DNA from: Qipengyuania algicida
Lineage (GTDB): Bacteria; Pseudomonadota; Alphaproteobacteria; Sphingomonadales; Sphingomonadaceae
Reading direction: 5' to 3'
Length of the DNA stretch: 64,000 nt
Assembly (NCBI RefSeq): GCF_009828025.1
Contig: NZ_WTYA01000004.1
Span: 124,001-188,000, forward strand
In this document: positions 46,080 through 54,769 of the stretch, one piece after another
Layout: every line of letters starts with the position of its first letter
Numbering within the stretch: position 1 is the stretch's first letter
Notes under the pieces: model-generated
What the model saw: only the letters and a program-made list of their open reading frames with translations
The model's database searches: none
What the model was told of the DNA's origin: nothing
Made by a program: the position numbers and the translations under genes

Positions 46080-46901
46080 CTAATTGGCGATTAGGCGGCG
46101 GTTGGCAAGGCTCGGCACCTGGCGGCGCACTTGCGCGACGCGCTCCAGATCGATGTCCGCAAAGCCAACAGCGGGTGTTTCGCCGCCCATATCGAGCAAC
46201 ACCTCACCCCATGGATCAATCACGAGGCTGTGGCCATATGTGGCGCGACCGTCCTCATGCTCGCCGACCTGAGCCGCCGCAATAACAAAGGCGCTGGCTT
46301 CGATCGCCCTTGCGCGCTGGAGAACGTGCCAGTGCGCTGCACCGGTTGGACGGGTGAAGGCCGAAGGTATTGCAATGGCGTCGCAATGGAGATTGCCGAG
46401 CGCCCCGAATAAGGCTGGAAACCGCAGGTCATAGCATATGGCCAGCCCCAGCCTGCCGATCGGAGTTTGGACCGTGACCACCTTGTCGCCGGCCTGATAG
46501 GTGTTCGATTCGCGCCAGCTCTCGCCGTTCTCCAGATCGACATCGAACATATGCATCTTGTCGTAGCGCGCTACGATCTTCCCATCGGGAGCAATAACGA
46601 AAGAGCGATTGGCACGGCTTCCGTCGGGTTTCGTCAGTGCAAGGGATCCAAGAGCGATCCAGATATCATGCAAGGCTGCAAGTTCGACCGCCCTCTTCAG
46701 CAACATATCCTGCTGCTCGGGGACGATGTTCCGCCCTGCCCTGTCGCGATCGCGGTCGAGCAGATTGGTCATCTCGGGCGTAAACAGCATCGCTGCGTCG
46801 CCGCTCGCCGCAGTTTGAATCGCGTCGGCCAGAACATCGGCATTGGCGACAGGGTCGGTGCCTGCGTTCATCTGTAGCAAAGCTATGCGGACATCGGTCA
46901 A
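46080..46901 (-). CDS. Nit-family carbon-nitrogen hydrolase (probable deaminated glutathione amidase)
   Basis: The 273-residue protein has the nitrilase triad Glu43 (TPEMT), Lys115 (DKMHMFD) and Cys156 (AICYDLRFP). It matches Nit1/Nit2-type amidases, which hydrolyse deaminated glutathione or omega-amides rather than nitriles; DLRFPALFGALG and SAFTRPTGAAHW are the substrate-pocket segments of that group. It lies 6 bases after grxC and 8 bases before the DUF1178 gene, so it probably belongs to one transcript. The link to glutaredoxin fits glutathione-related metabolism. Confidence 0.9.
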   Translation of the reverse strand: MTDVRIALLQMNAGTDPVANADVLADAIQTAASGDAAMLFTPEMTNLLDRDRDRAGRNIVPEQQDMLLKRAVELAALHDIWIALGSLALTKPDGSRANRSFVIAPDGKIVARYDKMHMFDVDLENGESWRESNTYQAGDKVVTVQTPIGRLGLAICYDLRFPALFGALGNLHCDAIAIPSAFTRPTGAAHWHVLQRARAIEASAFVIAAAQVGEHEDGRATYGHSLVIDPWGEVLLDMGGETPAVGFADIDLERVAQVRRQVPSLANRRLIAN

Positions 46902-46907
46902 ACCGCC

Positions 46908-47171
46908 CTACCCCGCCAAAAGATCATCGAGCTTGCCAGACTGTTCGAGAGCGGCGAGTTCGTCTGATCCGCCGACATGATGATCGCCGATAAATATCTG
47001 CGGTACCGTGCGCGCACCCGGTGCGCGATCGAGCATTGCCTGCCTTTCCGGCCCGCCCATGGTGATGTCATGTTCGGTGTAATCCACGCTTTTGCTATCG
47101 AGCAATCGCTTCGCCCGCGCACAGAAGCCGCAGCCAAACTTCGTATAGATCGTTATCTCTGGGCCAGCCAT
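46908..47171 (-). CDS. grxC: Glutaredoxin 3
   Basis: The 87-residue thiol-disulfide oxidoreductase has KFGCGFCARAK with the CGFC active site, TVPQIFIGDHHVGGSDEL with the cis-Pro TVPQIF and glutathione-binding GGSDEL. The ATG at 47171 is preferred over 47192 because GGAGAGAG stands 8 bases upstream. It is divergent from hsp20 across 172 bases. It leads the operon grxC-nit-DUF1178. Confidence 0.94.
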   Translation of the reverse strand: MAGPEITIYTKFGCGFCARAKRLLDSKSVDYTEHDITMGGPERQAMLDRAPGARTVPQIFIGDHHVGGSDELAALEQSGKLDDLLAG

Positions 47172-47210
47172 CAGCGCGTCTCTCTCCTGCATGTCGTGAA
47201 TTTCAGCATA

Positions 47211-47238
47211 CTTGAACCAAAATTTGAATTTCCTAAAT
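47211..47238 (+). promoter_or_regulatory. Candidate heat-shock (RpoH) promoter of hsp20
   Basis: CTTGAA at 47211-47216, a 15-base spacer, and CCTAAAT at 47232-47238 resemble the RpoH consensus (CTTGAA, then CCATAT-like), and lie about 105 bases before the hsp20 start. A start site near 47245 would give a leader of about 100 bases that contains the thermometer hairpins below. Confidence 0.5.
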
Positions 47239-47281
47239 TCGTATGTGCCCGGACGGCCAGAATGGCGTGAGGGCACCTATC

Positions 47282-47343
47282 GGGGATGCCGCAAATATCG
47301 GATCCCCATGTTCGATAAATTGCTCAGAAGAGGATTTGTTTCG
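47282..47343 (+). promoter_or_regulatory. ROSE-like RNA thermometer in the hsp20 leader
   Basis: Two hairpins precede hsp20. The first, GGGGAT-g-CCG / CGG-ATCCCC (47282-47307), is stable. The second (47317-47337) is AAATTGCTC-AGAA-GAGGATTT: the TTGCT motif (47320-47324) pairs with the AGGAT (47331-47335) that holds the Shine-Dalgarno, giving U-U, U-A, G-G, C-G and U-A in order. That imperfect U(U/C)GCU-AGGA pairing, with a G-G mismatch, is the defining feature of ROSE thermometers, which open on heating to free the ribosome site. The ATG is 9 bases after GAGGA. Confidence 0.75.
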
Positions 47344-47814
47344 ATGAATCGATTGGACTTTACCCCCTATCGTCGCTCCACCGTAGGCTTCGACCGCCTG
47401 TTTGACTTGCTCGAAAGCCAGGTGCGAAATAACAGCGGCGACAATTACCCCCCTTTCAATATCGAGCGACGCGATGAGGATTCCTATCGCATAACCCTTG
47501 CGGTCGCGGGTTTTCGTCCCGACGACATCGATATCACCGCGCAGCAGAACCTGCTGGTGATCGTCGGCAGGAAGCGCGACGACAACGGTAACGGCGAAAT
47601 GCTGCACATGGGCATCGCCAATCGTGGTTTCGAACGCCGCTTCGAACTGGCGGATTATGTGCGCGTTGAGAAAGCCGATTTGGCCGACGGTTTGCTGATC
47701 GTCGATCTCGTGCGCGAAGTGCCGGAAGCGATGAAACCGAAAAAGATCGCGGTTGGCGGACAAAAGCTCGAGATCGTCCAGTCCGACGAAGGAAGCGGCA
47801 GCCGGGCTGCCTGA
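47344..47814 (+). CDS. Small heat-shock protein (Hsp20/alpha-crystallin, IbpA type)
   Basis: The 156-residue chaperone starts MNRLDFTPYRRSTVGFDRLFDLLE, a common sphingomonad IbpA-type start (cited in part), followed by the alpha-crystallin domain (residues about 37-125) with YPPFNIERRDEDSYRITLAVAGF, the hallmark GLLIVDLVREVPE, and a C-terminal IxI-like region IAVGGQKLEIV. The start at 47344 follows GAGGA; ATG at 47308 would add an N-terminal MFDKLL stretch encoded by the thermometer and is unlikely. It binds unfolding proteins under heat stress, and its control by both RpoH and a ROSE element is inferred. Confidence 0.93.
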   Translation: MNRLDFTPYRRSTVGFDRLFDLLESQVRNNSGDNYPPFNIERRDEDSYRITLAVAGFRPDDIDITAQQNLLVIVGRKRDDNGNGEMLHMGIANRGFERRFELADYVRVEKADLADGLLIVDLVREVPEAMKPKKIAVGGQKLEIVQSDEGSGSRAA

Positions 47815-47838
47815 CACGCTTATTTTGACAGGTTGAAT

Positions 47839-47866
47839 GGGGGCGGAACCGAGAGGCTCCGCCCCC
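47839..47866 (+). terminator. Hairpin terminator after hsp20
   Basis: GGGGGCGGA (47839-47847) and TCCGCCCCC (47858-47866) form a perfect 9-bp GC stem with a 10-base loop, 25 bases after the hsp20 stop. No T-run follows, so it may end transcription weakly or with Rho, or protect the 3' end of the message. Confidence 0.55.
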
Positions 47867-48144
47867 GCGACGCAGTGGCGCCGCCAAGCCTCGATCCGGC
47901 CGTCCGGGTCGCAAAAGACAGCCCGCTTCGAAGCAAGTTTTATGCGATCCCACCTCTCAGGCGATGGTGACTTCCCGCATGGTGAATCACCTCAGCCGCT
48001 CTCATCGTGAGACTGCGCCAAAAGTGTCAAAAGATAAAGCCTTATGGTAACAATTTAACCAGCACGCACTCAATGAGTAACGCCTTATTTTACAACCAGG
48101 CAATTATTTCAGTGGCTTAGAGAATATTCCTCAGTTGCGAAATA
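47867..48144. other. Gene-free gap between hsp20 and pyrG ends
   Basis: No gene is supported in this stretch between two convergent genes. The first half is GC-rich with no protein-like frame, and the second half (48010-48140) is notably AT-rich (for example GTAACAATTTAACC and GAATATTCC) and holds no recognisable terminator or RNA. I see nothing else in it. Confidence 0.5.
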
Positions 48145-49779
48145 TTATACCAACCGTGCCTGTTCCAAGGCGGCGCCGATAAATCCGGCAAACAGGGGAT
48201 GGGGAGCGAACGGCTTTGACTTGAGTTCGGGATGGAACTGGACGCCGATAAACCAGGGATGGTCTGGCCGCTCGACGATCTCGGGCAGCAGGCCGTCGGG
48301 CGACATTCCTGAGAAGATCAAACCGTGCCGTTCAAGCGGATCGATATATGCGCCATTAACTTCATAGCGATGTCGGTGGCGCTCTGAAATGCTGTCCGCG
48401 CCGCCGTAGATGCGTGCAACATGGCTGTTAGCCGCAAGCTTCGCGTCATAGGCACCCAGCCGCATCGTCCCACCCAGATCGCCGCTGGCTTCACGCTTCT
48501 GGAGCCCTTCGTCGCTCATCCATTCGGTGATGATCCCGACAACCGGCTCGTCGGTTTGGCCGAACTCGGTCGACGAGGCGTCAGGGAAACCGGCTGTACG
48601 AGCGCCTTCGATGCAGGCCATCTGCATCCCAAGGCAAATTCCCAGAAACGGAACCTTGCGTTCGCGGGCGAACCTGACGCTTGCGATCTTGCCTTCGGAA
48701 CCGCGTTCGCCGAATCCACCGGGGACGAGGATCCCGTGCATCGGCTCCAGCCGGGCAGCAATCTCGGCATCGTCGGCCTCGAACAACTCGGCATCGAGCC
48801 ATTTGATGTTCACCTTGACCCGGTGCGCCATTCCCCCGTGAACAAGCGCTTCGTTGAGGCTTTTGTATGCATCAGGAAGGCCGACGTATTTGCCGACCAC
48901 ACCGATAGTTACTTCGCCTTCGGGATGGGTGAAGCGTTCGACCACGTCGTCCCAGCGGGAAAGATCGGGGTCTGGGGCGTCGGTAATTCCGAAAGCACGC
49001 AGCACCTCCCGGTCGAGACCCTCGGCGTGGTATTGCAACGGAACTGAATAGATCGAGGATGCATCCAGCGCGGGAATAACCGCTTCGGGCCGGACGTTGC
49101 AGAACTGCGCAATCTTGCGCCGCTCGCTGTCTGGAATGGGATGTTCCGCACGGCACAGCAGCATATCGGGCTTGATCCCCAGGCTCGCCAGTTCCCGGAC
49201 CGAATGCTGTGTCGGCTTGGTCTTCAATTCGCCTGCAGCGGCGATGTACGGCACCAGCGTGACATGTACGGACAGCGTCTGGTTCGGATCGAGCTCATTC
49301 CTGAGCTGCCGGATCGCCTCCATGAACGGCAGCCCCTCGATATCGCCGACGGTGCCGCCGATCTCGCACAGGATGAAATCGTGATCACCCTGATCGGCGA
49401 GCGCGAACTGCTTGATCGCGTCGGTGACATGCGGGATCACCTGCACCGTTGCACCAAGGTAGTCGCCACGCCGTTCGCGTGCGATGATATCGCGGTACAC
49501 TCGGCCCGAGGTGATGTTGTCGCCCTGATGCGCCGCAACGCCGGTGAAGCGTTCGTAGTGACCCAGGTCGAGGTCGGTCTCCGCACCATCGTCGGTGACG
49601 TAGACTTCGCCATGCTGATAGGGGCTCATGGTCCCAGGATCGACATTGAGATAGGGGTCGAACTTGCGAATGCGGACCTTGTATCCGCGCGCCTGCAACA
49701 ACGCTGCGAGCGATGCTGCCATGAGACCTTTGCCGAGCGAGGAGACCACGCCGCCGGTGATGAATATGTACCGCGCCAT
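48145..49779 (-). CDS. pyrG: CTP synthase
   Basis: The 544-residue enzyme makes CTP from UTP with glutamine. The N-terminal synthase domain begins [18 protein letters not shown] and includes [18 protein letters not shown] and [12 protein letters not shown]. The C-terminal glutaminase domain has [20 protein letters not shown] with the nucleophilic cysteine, and FIGVQFHPE with the His-Glu pair. It is full length. It follows secG by 103 bases on the same strand, the usual tpiA-secG-pyrG order. Confidence 0.98.
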   Translation of the reverse strand: MARYIFITGGVVSSLGKGLMAASLAALLQARGYKVRIRKFDPYLNVDPGTMSPYQHGEVYVTDDGAETDLDLGHYERFTGVAAHQGDNITSGRVYRDIIARERRGDYLGATVQVIPHVTDAIKQFALADQGDHDFILCEIGGTVGDIEGLPFMEAIRQLRNELDPNQTLSVHVTLVPYIAAAGELKTKPTQHSVRELASLGIKPDMLLCRAEHPIPDSERRKIAQFCNVRPEAVIPALDASSIYSVPLQYHAEGLDREVLRAFGITDAPDPDLSRWDDVVERFTHPEGEVTIGVVGKYVGLPDAYKSLNEALVHGGMAHRVKVNIKWLDAELFEADDAEIAARLEPMHGILVPGGFGERGSEGKIASVRFARERKVPFLGICLGMQMACIEGARTAGFPDASSTEFGQTDEPVVGIITEWMSDEGLQKREASGDLGGTMRLGAYDAKLAANSHVARIYGGADSISERHRHRYEVNGAYIDPLERHGLIFSGMSPDGLLPEIVERPDHPWFIGVQFHPELKSKPFAPHPLFAGFIGAALEQARLV

Positions 49780-49882
49780 GGGAGTTGGGCCTTAAGCCCC
49801 CTGTTGGATTCGAAGCAAGTGCAATCGGTGTGGATTGACCGACCAAATTGCGATCAATCCACAGAGGCGAGCTGAAACGACC

Positions 49883-50275
49883 TCAGTTCGGGGCCGGAGC
49901 CAGCGGATCCTTCGCGGGCGCAGCCGGGGCTGGCGACGCCGGAGCCGGGGATGCAGGGGCGTTCGAATTACCCGCGGACGGTCCCAATGGATCGGCCGGG
50001 CTGGCAGGCTGGACGGTACGGTTCAGCGTCGTATCGAGCGAAGCACCACCCTCTTCCTTCACAGCGAGAGCTGCCAGAGCGATCGAGAGGCCGACGAAGA
50101 CGATCGCGAGCCAGCGAGTGGCCTTGGTCAGGAAATCGGCTGCACCGCGGGCGCTGAGCATTCCGGTAGGACTGCCGCCGATACCAAGCCCTCCGCCTTC
50201 GGAGCGTTGCATCAACACCACCCCGACGAGTGCTGCGGCGACCAGCGCCTGAATCACGGTAAGAAAAAGAAACAT
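49883..50275 (-). CDS. secG: Preprotein translocase subunit SecG
   Basis: The 130-residue subunit of the Sec translocon has two membrane segments (residues about 2-20 and 58-76) linked by LMQRSEGGGLGIGGSPTG, the conserved SecG loop, and then GAADFLTKATRWLA. A Pro/Ala-rich tail (about 95-130) follows, common in alphaproteobacteria. The ATG at 50275 is preferred over the TTG at 50278. It lies 81 bases after tpiA. Confidence 0.93.
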   Translation of the reverse strand: MFLFLTVIQALVAAALVGVVLMQRSEGGGLGIGGSPTGMLSARGAADFLTKATRWLAIVFVGLSIALAALAVKEEGGASLDTTLNRTVQPASPADPLGPSAGNSNAPASPAPASPAPAAPAKDPLAPAPN

Positions 50276-50356
50276 CAAAAAGTCCGTCCGTCGGAAAAGT
50301 TGGCGATCATCTAGGATACCAGTCGCCCCTCGGCAAGACTGGCGCGTTTTTACGGC

Positions 50357-51118
50357 CTAATCGGCATTGTCACCTGCGGCTGCCAGCACAATGCCCAGAA
50401 AGCTTTCAGCCGTCAGACTCGCGCCGCCGACCAGCGCCCCATCGACGTTCTCAAGTTCGAGAATGTCGCGCGCATTGTCGGGCTTCACCGAGCCGCCGTA
50501 AAGAATGCGAATCTGGCTGCCGGTTTCTTCGCCGTATGTATCGTTGAGAAGTCTGCGGATGCTGCCATGCATTGCTTCGATGTCGCCGGTCTCGGCCGTC
50601 CTTCCCGTGCCGATCGCCCAGATCGGTTCGTAAGCTACCGTGACGCTGTCGGCGGCATTGTCGATATCGGGTAGAATCTCGCGCAATTGTCCGAGCACAA
50701 ATGCTTCGGCATTTCCCGATTCGCGCGTTGTCAGTGTTTCGCCACAACAAAGAATCGCGCGTATGCCGGCGTTGAGCGCCGCATCGAGCTTGGCTGAAAG
50801 CAGCGCCGAATCCTCGCCGTGATCCTGACGCCGCTCGCTGTGGCCGAGAATCACGAATTTCGCGCCTGCATCGGCCACCATATTGGCGGAGATATCGCCG
50901 GTATGCGCACCGTCCTCGCCAGGATGGCAATCCTGCGCGCCCACACCGATCTGTTCGACCTCGCGATGGACCGCATGAATCAACGTATAGGGAGGTGCCA
51001 GCGCAACCTCGACCTTCATCACCCGCTGCGACGCACGATCGATAGCGCGTGCTTCCGGCAGCATTGCGCGGGTTCCGTTCATTTTCCAGTTGCCGACGAT
51101 ATAGGGCCGCTCGGCCAT
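50357..51118 (-). CDS. tpiA: Triosephosphate isomerase
   Basis: The 253-residue glycolytic enzyme has Lys12 in VGNWKMNG, electrophile His93 in LGHSERR and the catalytic base Glu164 in VAYEPIWAIGTG, with ILYGGSVKPDN binding phosphate. The ATG at 51118 has AGGAAA upstream; a longer frame to 51157 is unlikely. It is divergent from ppiD across a 198-base gap (51119-51316), in which I see no further gene. Confidence 0.98.
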   Translation of the reverse strand: MAERPYIVGNWKMNGTRAMLPEARAIDRASQRVMKVEVALAPPYTLIHAVHREVEQIGVGAQDCHPGEDGAHTGDISANMVADAGAKFVILGHSERRQDHGEDSALLSAKLDAALNAGIRAILCCGETLTTRESGNAEAFVLGQLREILPDIDNAADSVTVAYEPIWAIGTGRTAETGDIEAMHGSIRRLLNDTYGEETGSQIRILYGGSVKPDNARDILELENVDGALVGGASLTAESFLGIVLAAAGDNAD

Positions 51119-51316
51119 GGTCGTTTCCTGCCTTATGGGTTGATTGTCCGGCGGCATATGCTCGCCGAAGCGACGCGCTCGCTAGCCGAGCTTTGCCGAC
51201 AGGTCAAAACCCATCTGACCCGGTTGCGGCGCCAGCCGGAGCCGGATAAAGGCCTTTCGCCCGGTTTGCCGGGACAAACGCACGCTCTGATCCATTTCGG
51301 GAAAAAACCCCCACTC

Positions 51317-53248
51317 ATGCTCAAGTTCTTTCGCAAGATATTCAGCAACAAGCTCGGTCTGCTGCTGACGTTCGCTCTCCTTGCCGTGATTGCGCTGGCA
51401 TTTGCGGTGGGCGATGTCGCCGGCAATGGCAGTCTCAACGGCCTGACCAATGGAACGAATGTTGCTGTCGTCGGCAAAACGAAGGTGCCCGAGCAGGATC
51501 TTTCCCGTGCGGCGACCAATGCTCTGGACCGGGCTCGCCAGCAGGATCCCACCTTGTCGATGCCCGGGTTCATCGCACAGGGCGGATTGCAGCAAGTGCT
51601 CGACCAGCTGATCAGCCGACAGGCAATCAACGATTTTGCACAGAAATTCGGGCTGCGCGCCGGTCCCAATCTCGTCAACAGCGAGATTCAGAAGATTCCG
51701 GCGTTCCGCGGCACCGACGGAAATTTCAGCGAGGCGAACTACAAGGCAGCCCTTGCCGCACAGAGCCTCACCGATGCGATGGTTCGCGACGATATCCAGT
51801 CCGGCCTGCTCGCGCAGCAACTCCTCGCGCCAGTCGGTATGGGCATGACGATGCCGAAGCAGATCGCGACGCATTATGCACTGCTGTTCAAGGAGCGCCG
51901 TGTAGGCGCGATCGGAGCGCTGCCATCGGCCGCTTTCGCGCCCAAGGACGCGCCGAACGACAAGGTTCTGACCGCCTACTACAACGACAACAAGAGCAAG
52001 TTCATCCGCCCTGAGCGGCGCGTGTTGCGCTATGCCATGTTCGACGCGAGCGCGGTCGCCGGATCGATTACGCCGAGTGAGGCTGAAATCCAGCAGCGTT
52101 ACGATCGCGACAAGGCAAAATATGCCGCAAGCGTCAAGCTGAGCGCGGAGCAGCTCATCGTTCCCTCACAGCAAGCTGCCGAGGCGATCAGCAAGAGCGT
52201 GGCCGCTGGCGGTTCGCTGGAACAGGCCGCAGCCAAGGCAGGGCTCAGGACCTCGAAGATCGGCCCGGTAGACAAGCAGCAGCTCGCGCAGAACGCGTCG
52301 CAAGCCGTCGCCGACGCCTATTTTGCCGCTAAGCAGGGCGGCGTTACCAAGCCCGCACAGAGCCCGCTCGGCTGGCAGATCGCCAGAATCACCGACATCA
52401 CCCGGCAGCCAGCGCGCTCGCTGGCCGAAGTGACGCCGGAGATCCGCAAGACCCTGGAAAGCGAGAAGCAAGCCAAGGCGCTGTCGGACATGGCTTCGCA
52501 TGTCGAGGACGAGCTGGATGGCGGCGCCACGATGAGCGATATCGCCAAAGAGCTCAAGCTGACTATCCAGAAGACACCCCCGATCACGGCCAACGGAGTC
52601 GTCTATGGAACCAACCAGCCCGTTTCCCCGGAGTTGATGCCCGTCATCAAGACCGCTTTCGAAATGGATGAAAGCGCCCCACAGGTGGCCGATGCGGGAC
52701 AGGGCAAGCAGTTCATCGTCTTCGACGTGAGCAACATCGTTCCGTCGGCTCCAGCTCCACTGAAGGATATCCATCAGGACGTGGTCAATTCCTGGCGTCT
52801 GGCACAAGGCGACAAGGCGGCATCTGCGGCGGCAGATCGTATTCTCGGCCGCGTTGCCAAGGGCAGCACTCTGGCCGCAGCGATCGCCGAAGAAAAAACG
52901 CCCCTGCCGCCGGTGCAGAACGTGAGCCTGACGCGCGAAGATCTCGCCAAGCAGCAGGGCCGCGTACCCCCGCCGATCGCGCTGTTGTTCTCGATGGCAC
53001 AGGGCACGTCGAAGCGGCTCGAGATTGGCGACGATCGCGGGTATTTCCTGGTCGATCTTTCGAAGATCGAACTTGGCAAGATCGAAGCCAACGATCCGCT
53101 CGTCGCGCAGGCGCAGACGGAGCTGGGCAAGACGCTGGCCAATGAACAAACCGACGAGTTCATTGCGGCCATGCGCAAGGATGTCGGCGTGAAGACCAAT
53201 CCTGCCGCAGTCGAAGCGGTGCGCAAGCAACTGACCGGCGAGCGTTAG
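51317..53248 (+). CDS. Peptidylprolyl isomerase PpiD/SurA-like, membrane anchored
   Basis: The 643-residue protein is a periplasmic foldase with one N-terminal membrane segment (residues about 12-33: LGLLLTFALLAVIALAFAVG), a SurA-like N-terminal region (QQVLDQLISRQAINDFAQKFGL), a PPIC-type rotamase domain in the middle, and a long helical C-terminus. Such proteins help outer-membrane and secreted proteins fold as they leave SecYEG. The frame is open upstream to 50819 but the ATG at 51317 gives the proper anchor. Its TAG stop overlaps the Shine-Dalgarno of trpE. Confidence 0.92.
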   Translation: MLKFFRKIFSNKLGLLLTFALLAVIALAFAVGDVAGNGSLNGLTNGTNVAVVGKTKVPEQDLSRAATNALDRARQQDPTLSMPGFIAQGGLQQVLDQLISRQAINDFAQKFGLRAGPNLVNSEIQKIPAFRGTDGNFSEANYKAALAAQSLTDAMVRDDIQSGLLAQQLLAPVGMGMTMPKQIATHYALLFKERRVGAIGALPSAAFAPKDAPNDKVLTAYYNDNKSKFIRPERRVLRYAMFDASAVAGSITPSEAEIQQRYDRDKAKYAASVKLSAEQLIVPSQQAAEAISKSVAAGGSLEQAAAKAGLRTSKIGPVDKQQLAQNASQAVADAYFAAKQGGVTKPAQSPLGWQIARITDITRQPARSLAEVTPEIRKTLESEKQAKALSDMASHVEDELDGGATMSDIAKELKLTIQKTPPITANGVVYGTNQPVSPELMPVIKTAFEMDESAPQVADAGQGKQFIVFDVSNIVPSAPAPLKDIHQDVVNSWRLAQGDKAASAAADRILGRVAKGSTLAAAIAEEKTPLPPVQNVSLTREDLAKQQGRVPPPIALLFSMAQGTSKRLEIGDDRGYFLVDLSKIELGKIEANDPLVAQAQTELGKTLANEQTDEFIAAMRKDVGVKTNPAAVEAVRKQLTGER

Positions 53249-53257
53249 GAGGCGGCG

Positions 53258-54769
53258 CTGGGTCGGCTCGAAGGTATTGAGACGGCCAGACGGGCTCTCG
53301 CCGGTGGCAAGCCCGCCGCCGTCTGGCGCAAGGTCGTTGCCGACACGCTGACCCCCGTGGGTGCGGCGCTGAGGCTGATGGAGCGCGAGCGCGGTGATTT
53401 CCTGCTCGAATCGGTCGAAGGCGGCGCGGTCAGAGGGCGCTACAGCCTGCTCGGGCTCGATCCCGATGTCGTGCTACGGGCCAGTGATGGTATAGCACAG
53501 ATCAACCGTATCTGGCCGCACGACAAAGCGGCGTTCCACGCTTGCGCCGAAGATCCTCTTGGCGCGTTGCGGGCATTGCTCGAAGAATGCCGGTTTGACC
53601 TTCCTTCCGGCGTGCCCCCGGCCTTTGCCTGCGTCGTCGGCTATTTCGCCTATGAGACGGTCGGATTGGTCGAGGACATTCCTCGTGCCGACGGCCCCGG
53701 ACTTGGGTTGCCGGATTTCCTGTTCGTGCGCCCCCGCCTGCTGCTGGTGTTCGATAATCTCGGCGAAGAACTCTATTGCCTGGCACCCCTATGGCCCGGA
53801 AAAGGCGATCCTGAGCAAGCGATCGCGATGGCCACCGATGCCATCGATGCCGCTCTGTCACGGCTTGTTCATTCGGAGCCGGAGGAGGATGCCACTCCGC
53901 CCGATTTGCCAGAAGCAGGACTGAACCCGGTTATGCAGCCGGGTGACTATCGCGATATGGTCCTGCGCGCGAAAGAGTTCATAACGGCGGGCGACATCTT
54001 CCAGATCGTCCTCGCGCAGCGGTTCACCTGCCCCTTCCCGCTTCCACCCTTCGCGCTTTACCGGGCCTTGCGCCGCGTAAATCCATCGCCGTTCCTGTAT
54101 TTCCTCGACCTGCCGGGTTTCGCCGTCGTCGGCTCCAGCCCTGAGATTCTGGTCAGGGTGCGCGACGGAGACGTCACCATCCGCCCGATCGCCGGTACGC
54201 GCCCACGCGGGGCCACGCCGGCCGAGGATCGCGCCGCGGAACAATCGCTGCTCGCCGACCCCAAGGAGTGTGCGGAGCATCTGATGCTGCTCGATCTTGG
54301 GCGCAACGATGTTGGGCGTGTGGCGCAGCGCGGAACCGTCGAAGTGACCGACAGCTTCGGGATCGAGCGGTACAGCCACGTCATGCACATTGTCAGCAAT
54401 GTAACGGGCAAACTCGATGCCCAGCATGACGCGGTCGACGCCATGTTCGCCGGATTTCCGGCGGGCACCGTGAGCGGTGCGCCCAAGGTCAGGGCCTGCC
54501 AGATCATTGCCGAGCTGGAACCCGAAGTGCGTGGTGCCTATGCCGGTGCGGTGGGATACTTTTCTCCCGACGGATCGATCGACAGCTGCATCGTCTTGCG
54601 CACAGCAGTGGTAAAAGACGGCGTGATGCATGTTCAGGCCGGTGCAGGCATTGTCGCGGACAGCGATCCGGATTACGAGCAACGCGAATGTGAAGCGAAG
54701 GCCAGCGCACTGCGCGCAGCGGCGGCCGAAGCATTTCGAATCGCCTCCGAATCGGGATATGGACAATGA
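53258..54769 (+). CDS. trpE: Anthranilate synthase component I, apparent CTG start
   Basis: TrpE joins chorismate and ammonia to make anthranilate. The catalytic region has RRVNPSPFLYFLDL, the PIAGTRPRG loop, DLGRNDVGRVA and SGAPKVRACQII. The N-terminal LTPVGAALRLMERERGDFLLESVEGG is the Trp-binding and chorismate-side segment. No ATG, GTG or TTG occurs in frame between the ppiD stop (53246-53248) and the GTG at 53357, but the conserved residues AVWRKVVADTLTPV start well before that GTG. A perfect AGGAGG (53247-53252) precedes CTG at 53258 by 5 bases, so CTG is the best start, giving 503 residues. ATT at 53276 is the only other unusual option. It overlaps the next gene by ATGA. Confidence 0.9.
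   Translation: MGRLEGIETARRALAGGKPAAVWRKVVADTLTPVGAALRLMERERGDFLLESVEGGAVRGRYSLLGLDPDVVLRASDGIAQINRIWPHDKAAFHACAEDPLGALRALLEECRFDLPSGVPPAFACVVGYFAYETVGLVEDIPRADGPGLGLPDFLFVRPRLLLVFDNLGEELYCLAPLWPGKGDPEQAIAMATDAIDAALSRLVHSEPEEDATPPDLPEAGLNPVMQPGDYRDMVLRAKEFITAGDIFQIVLAQRFTCPFPLPPFALYRALRRVNPSPFLYFLDLPGFAVVGSSPEILVRVRDGDVTIRPIAGTRPRGATPAEDRAAEQSLLADPKECAEHLMLLDLGRNDVGRVAQRGTVEVTDSFGIERYSHVMHIVSNVTGKLDAQHDAVDAMFAGFPAGTVSGAPKVRACQIIAELEPEVRGAYAGAVGYFSPDGSIDSCIVLRTAVVKDGVMHVQAGAGIVADSDPDYEQRECEAKASALRAAAAEAFRIASESGYGQ

Noticed and set aside
47308-47343. Hsp20 start at ATG 47308
   Set aside because: It would put the thermometer stem and Shine-Dalgarno inside the coding region; 47344 has GAGGA at the proper distance.
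53357-54769. trpE start at GTG 53357
   Set aside because: It would remove the conserved AVWRKVVADTLTPV part and has no proper ribosome site; CTG 53258 has AGGAGG.
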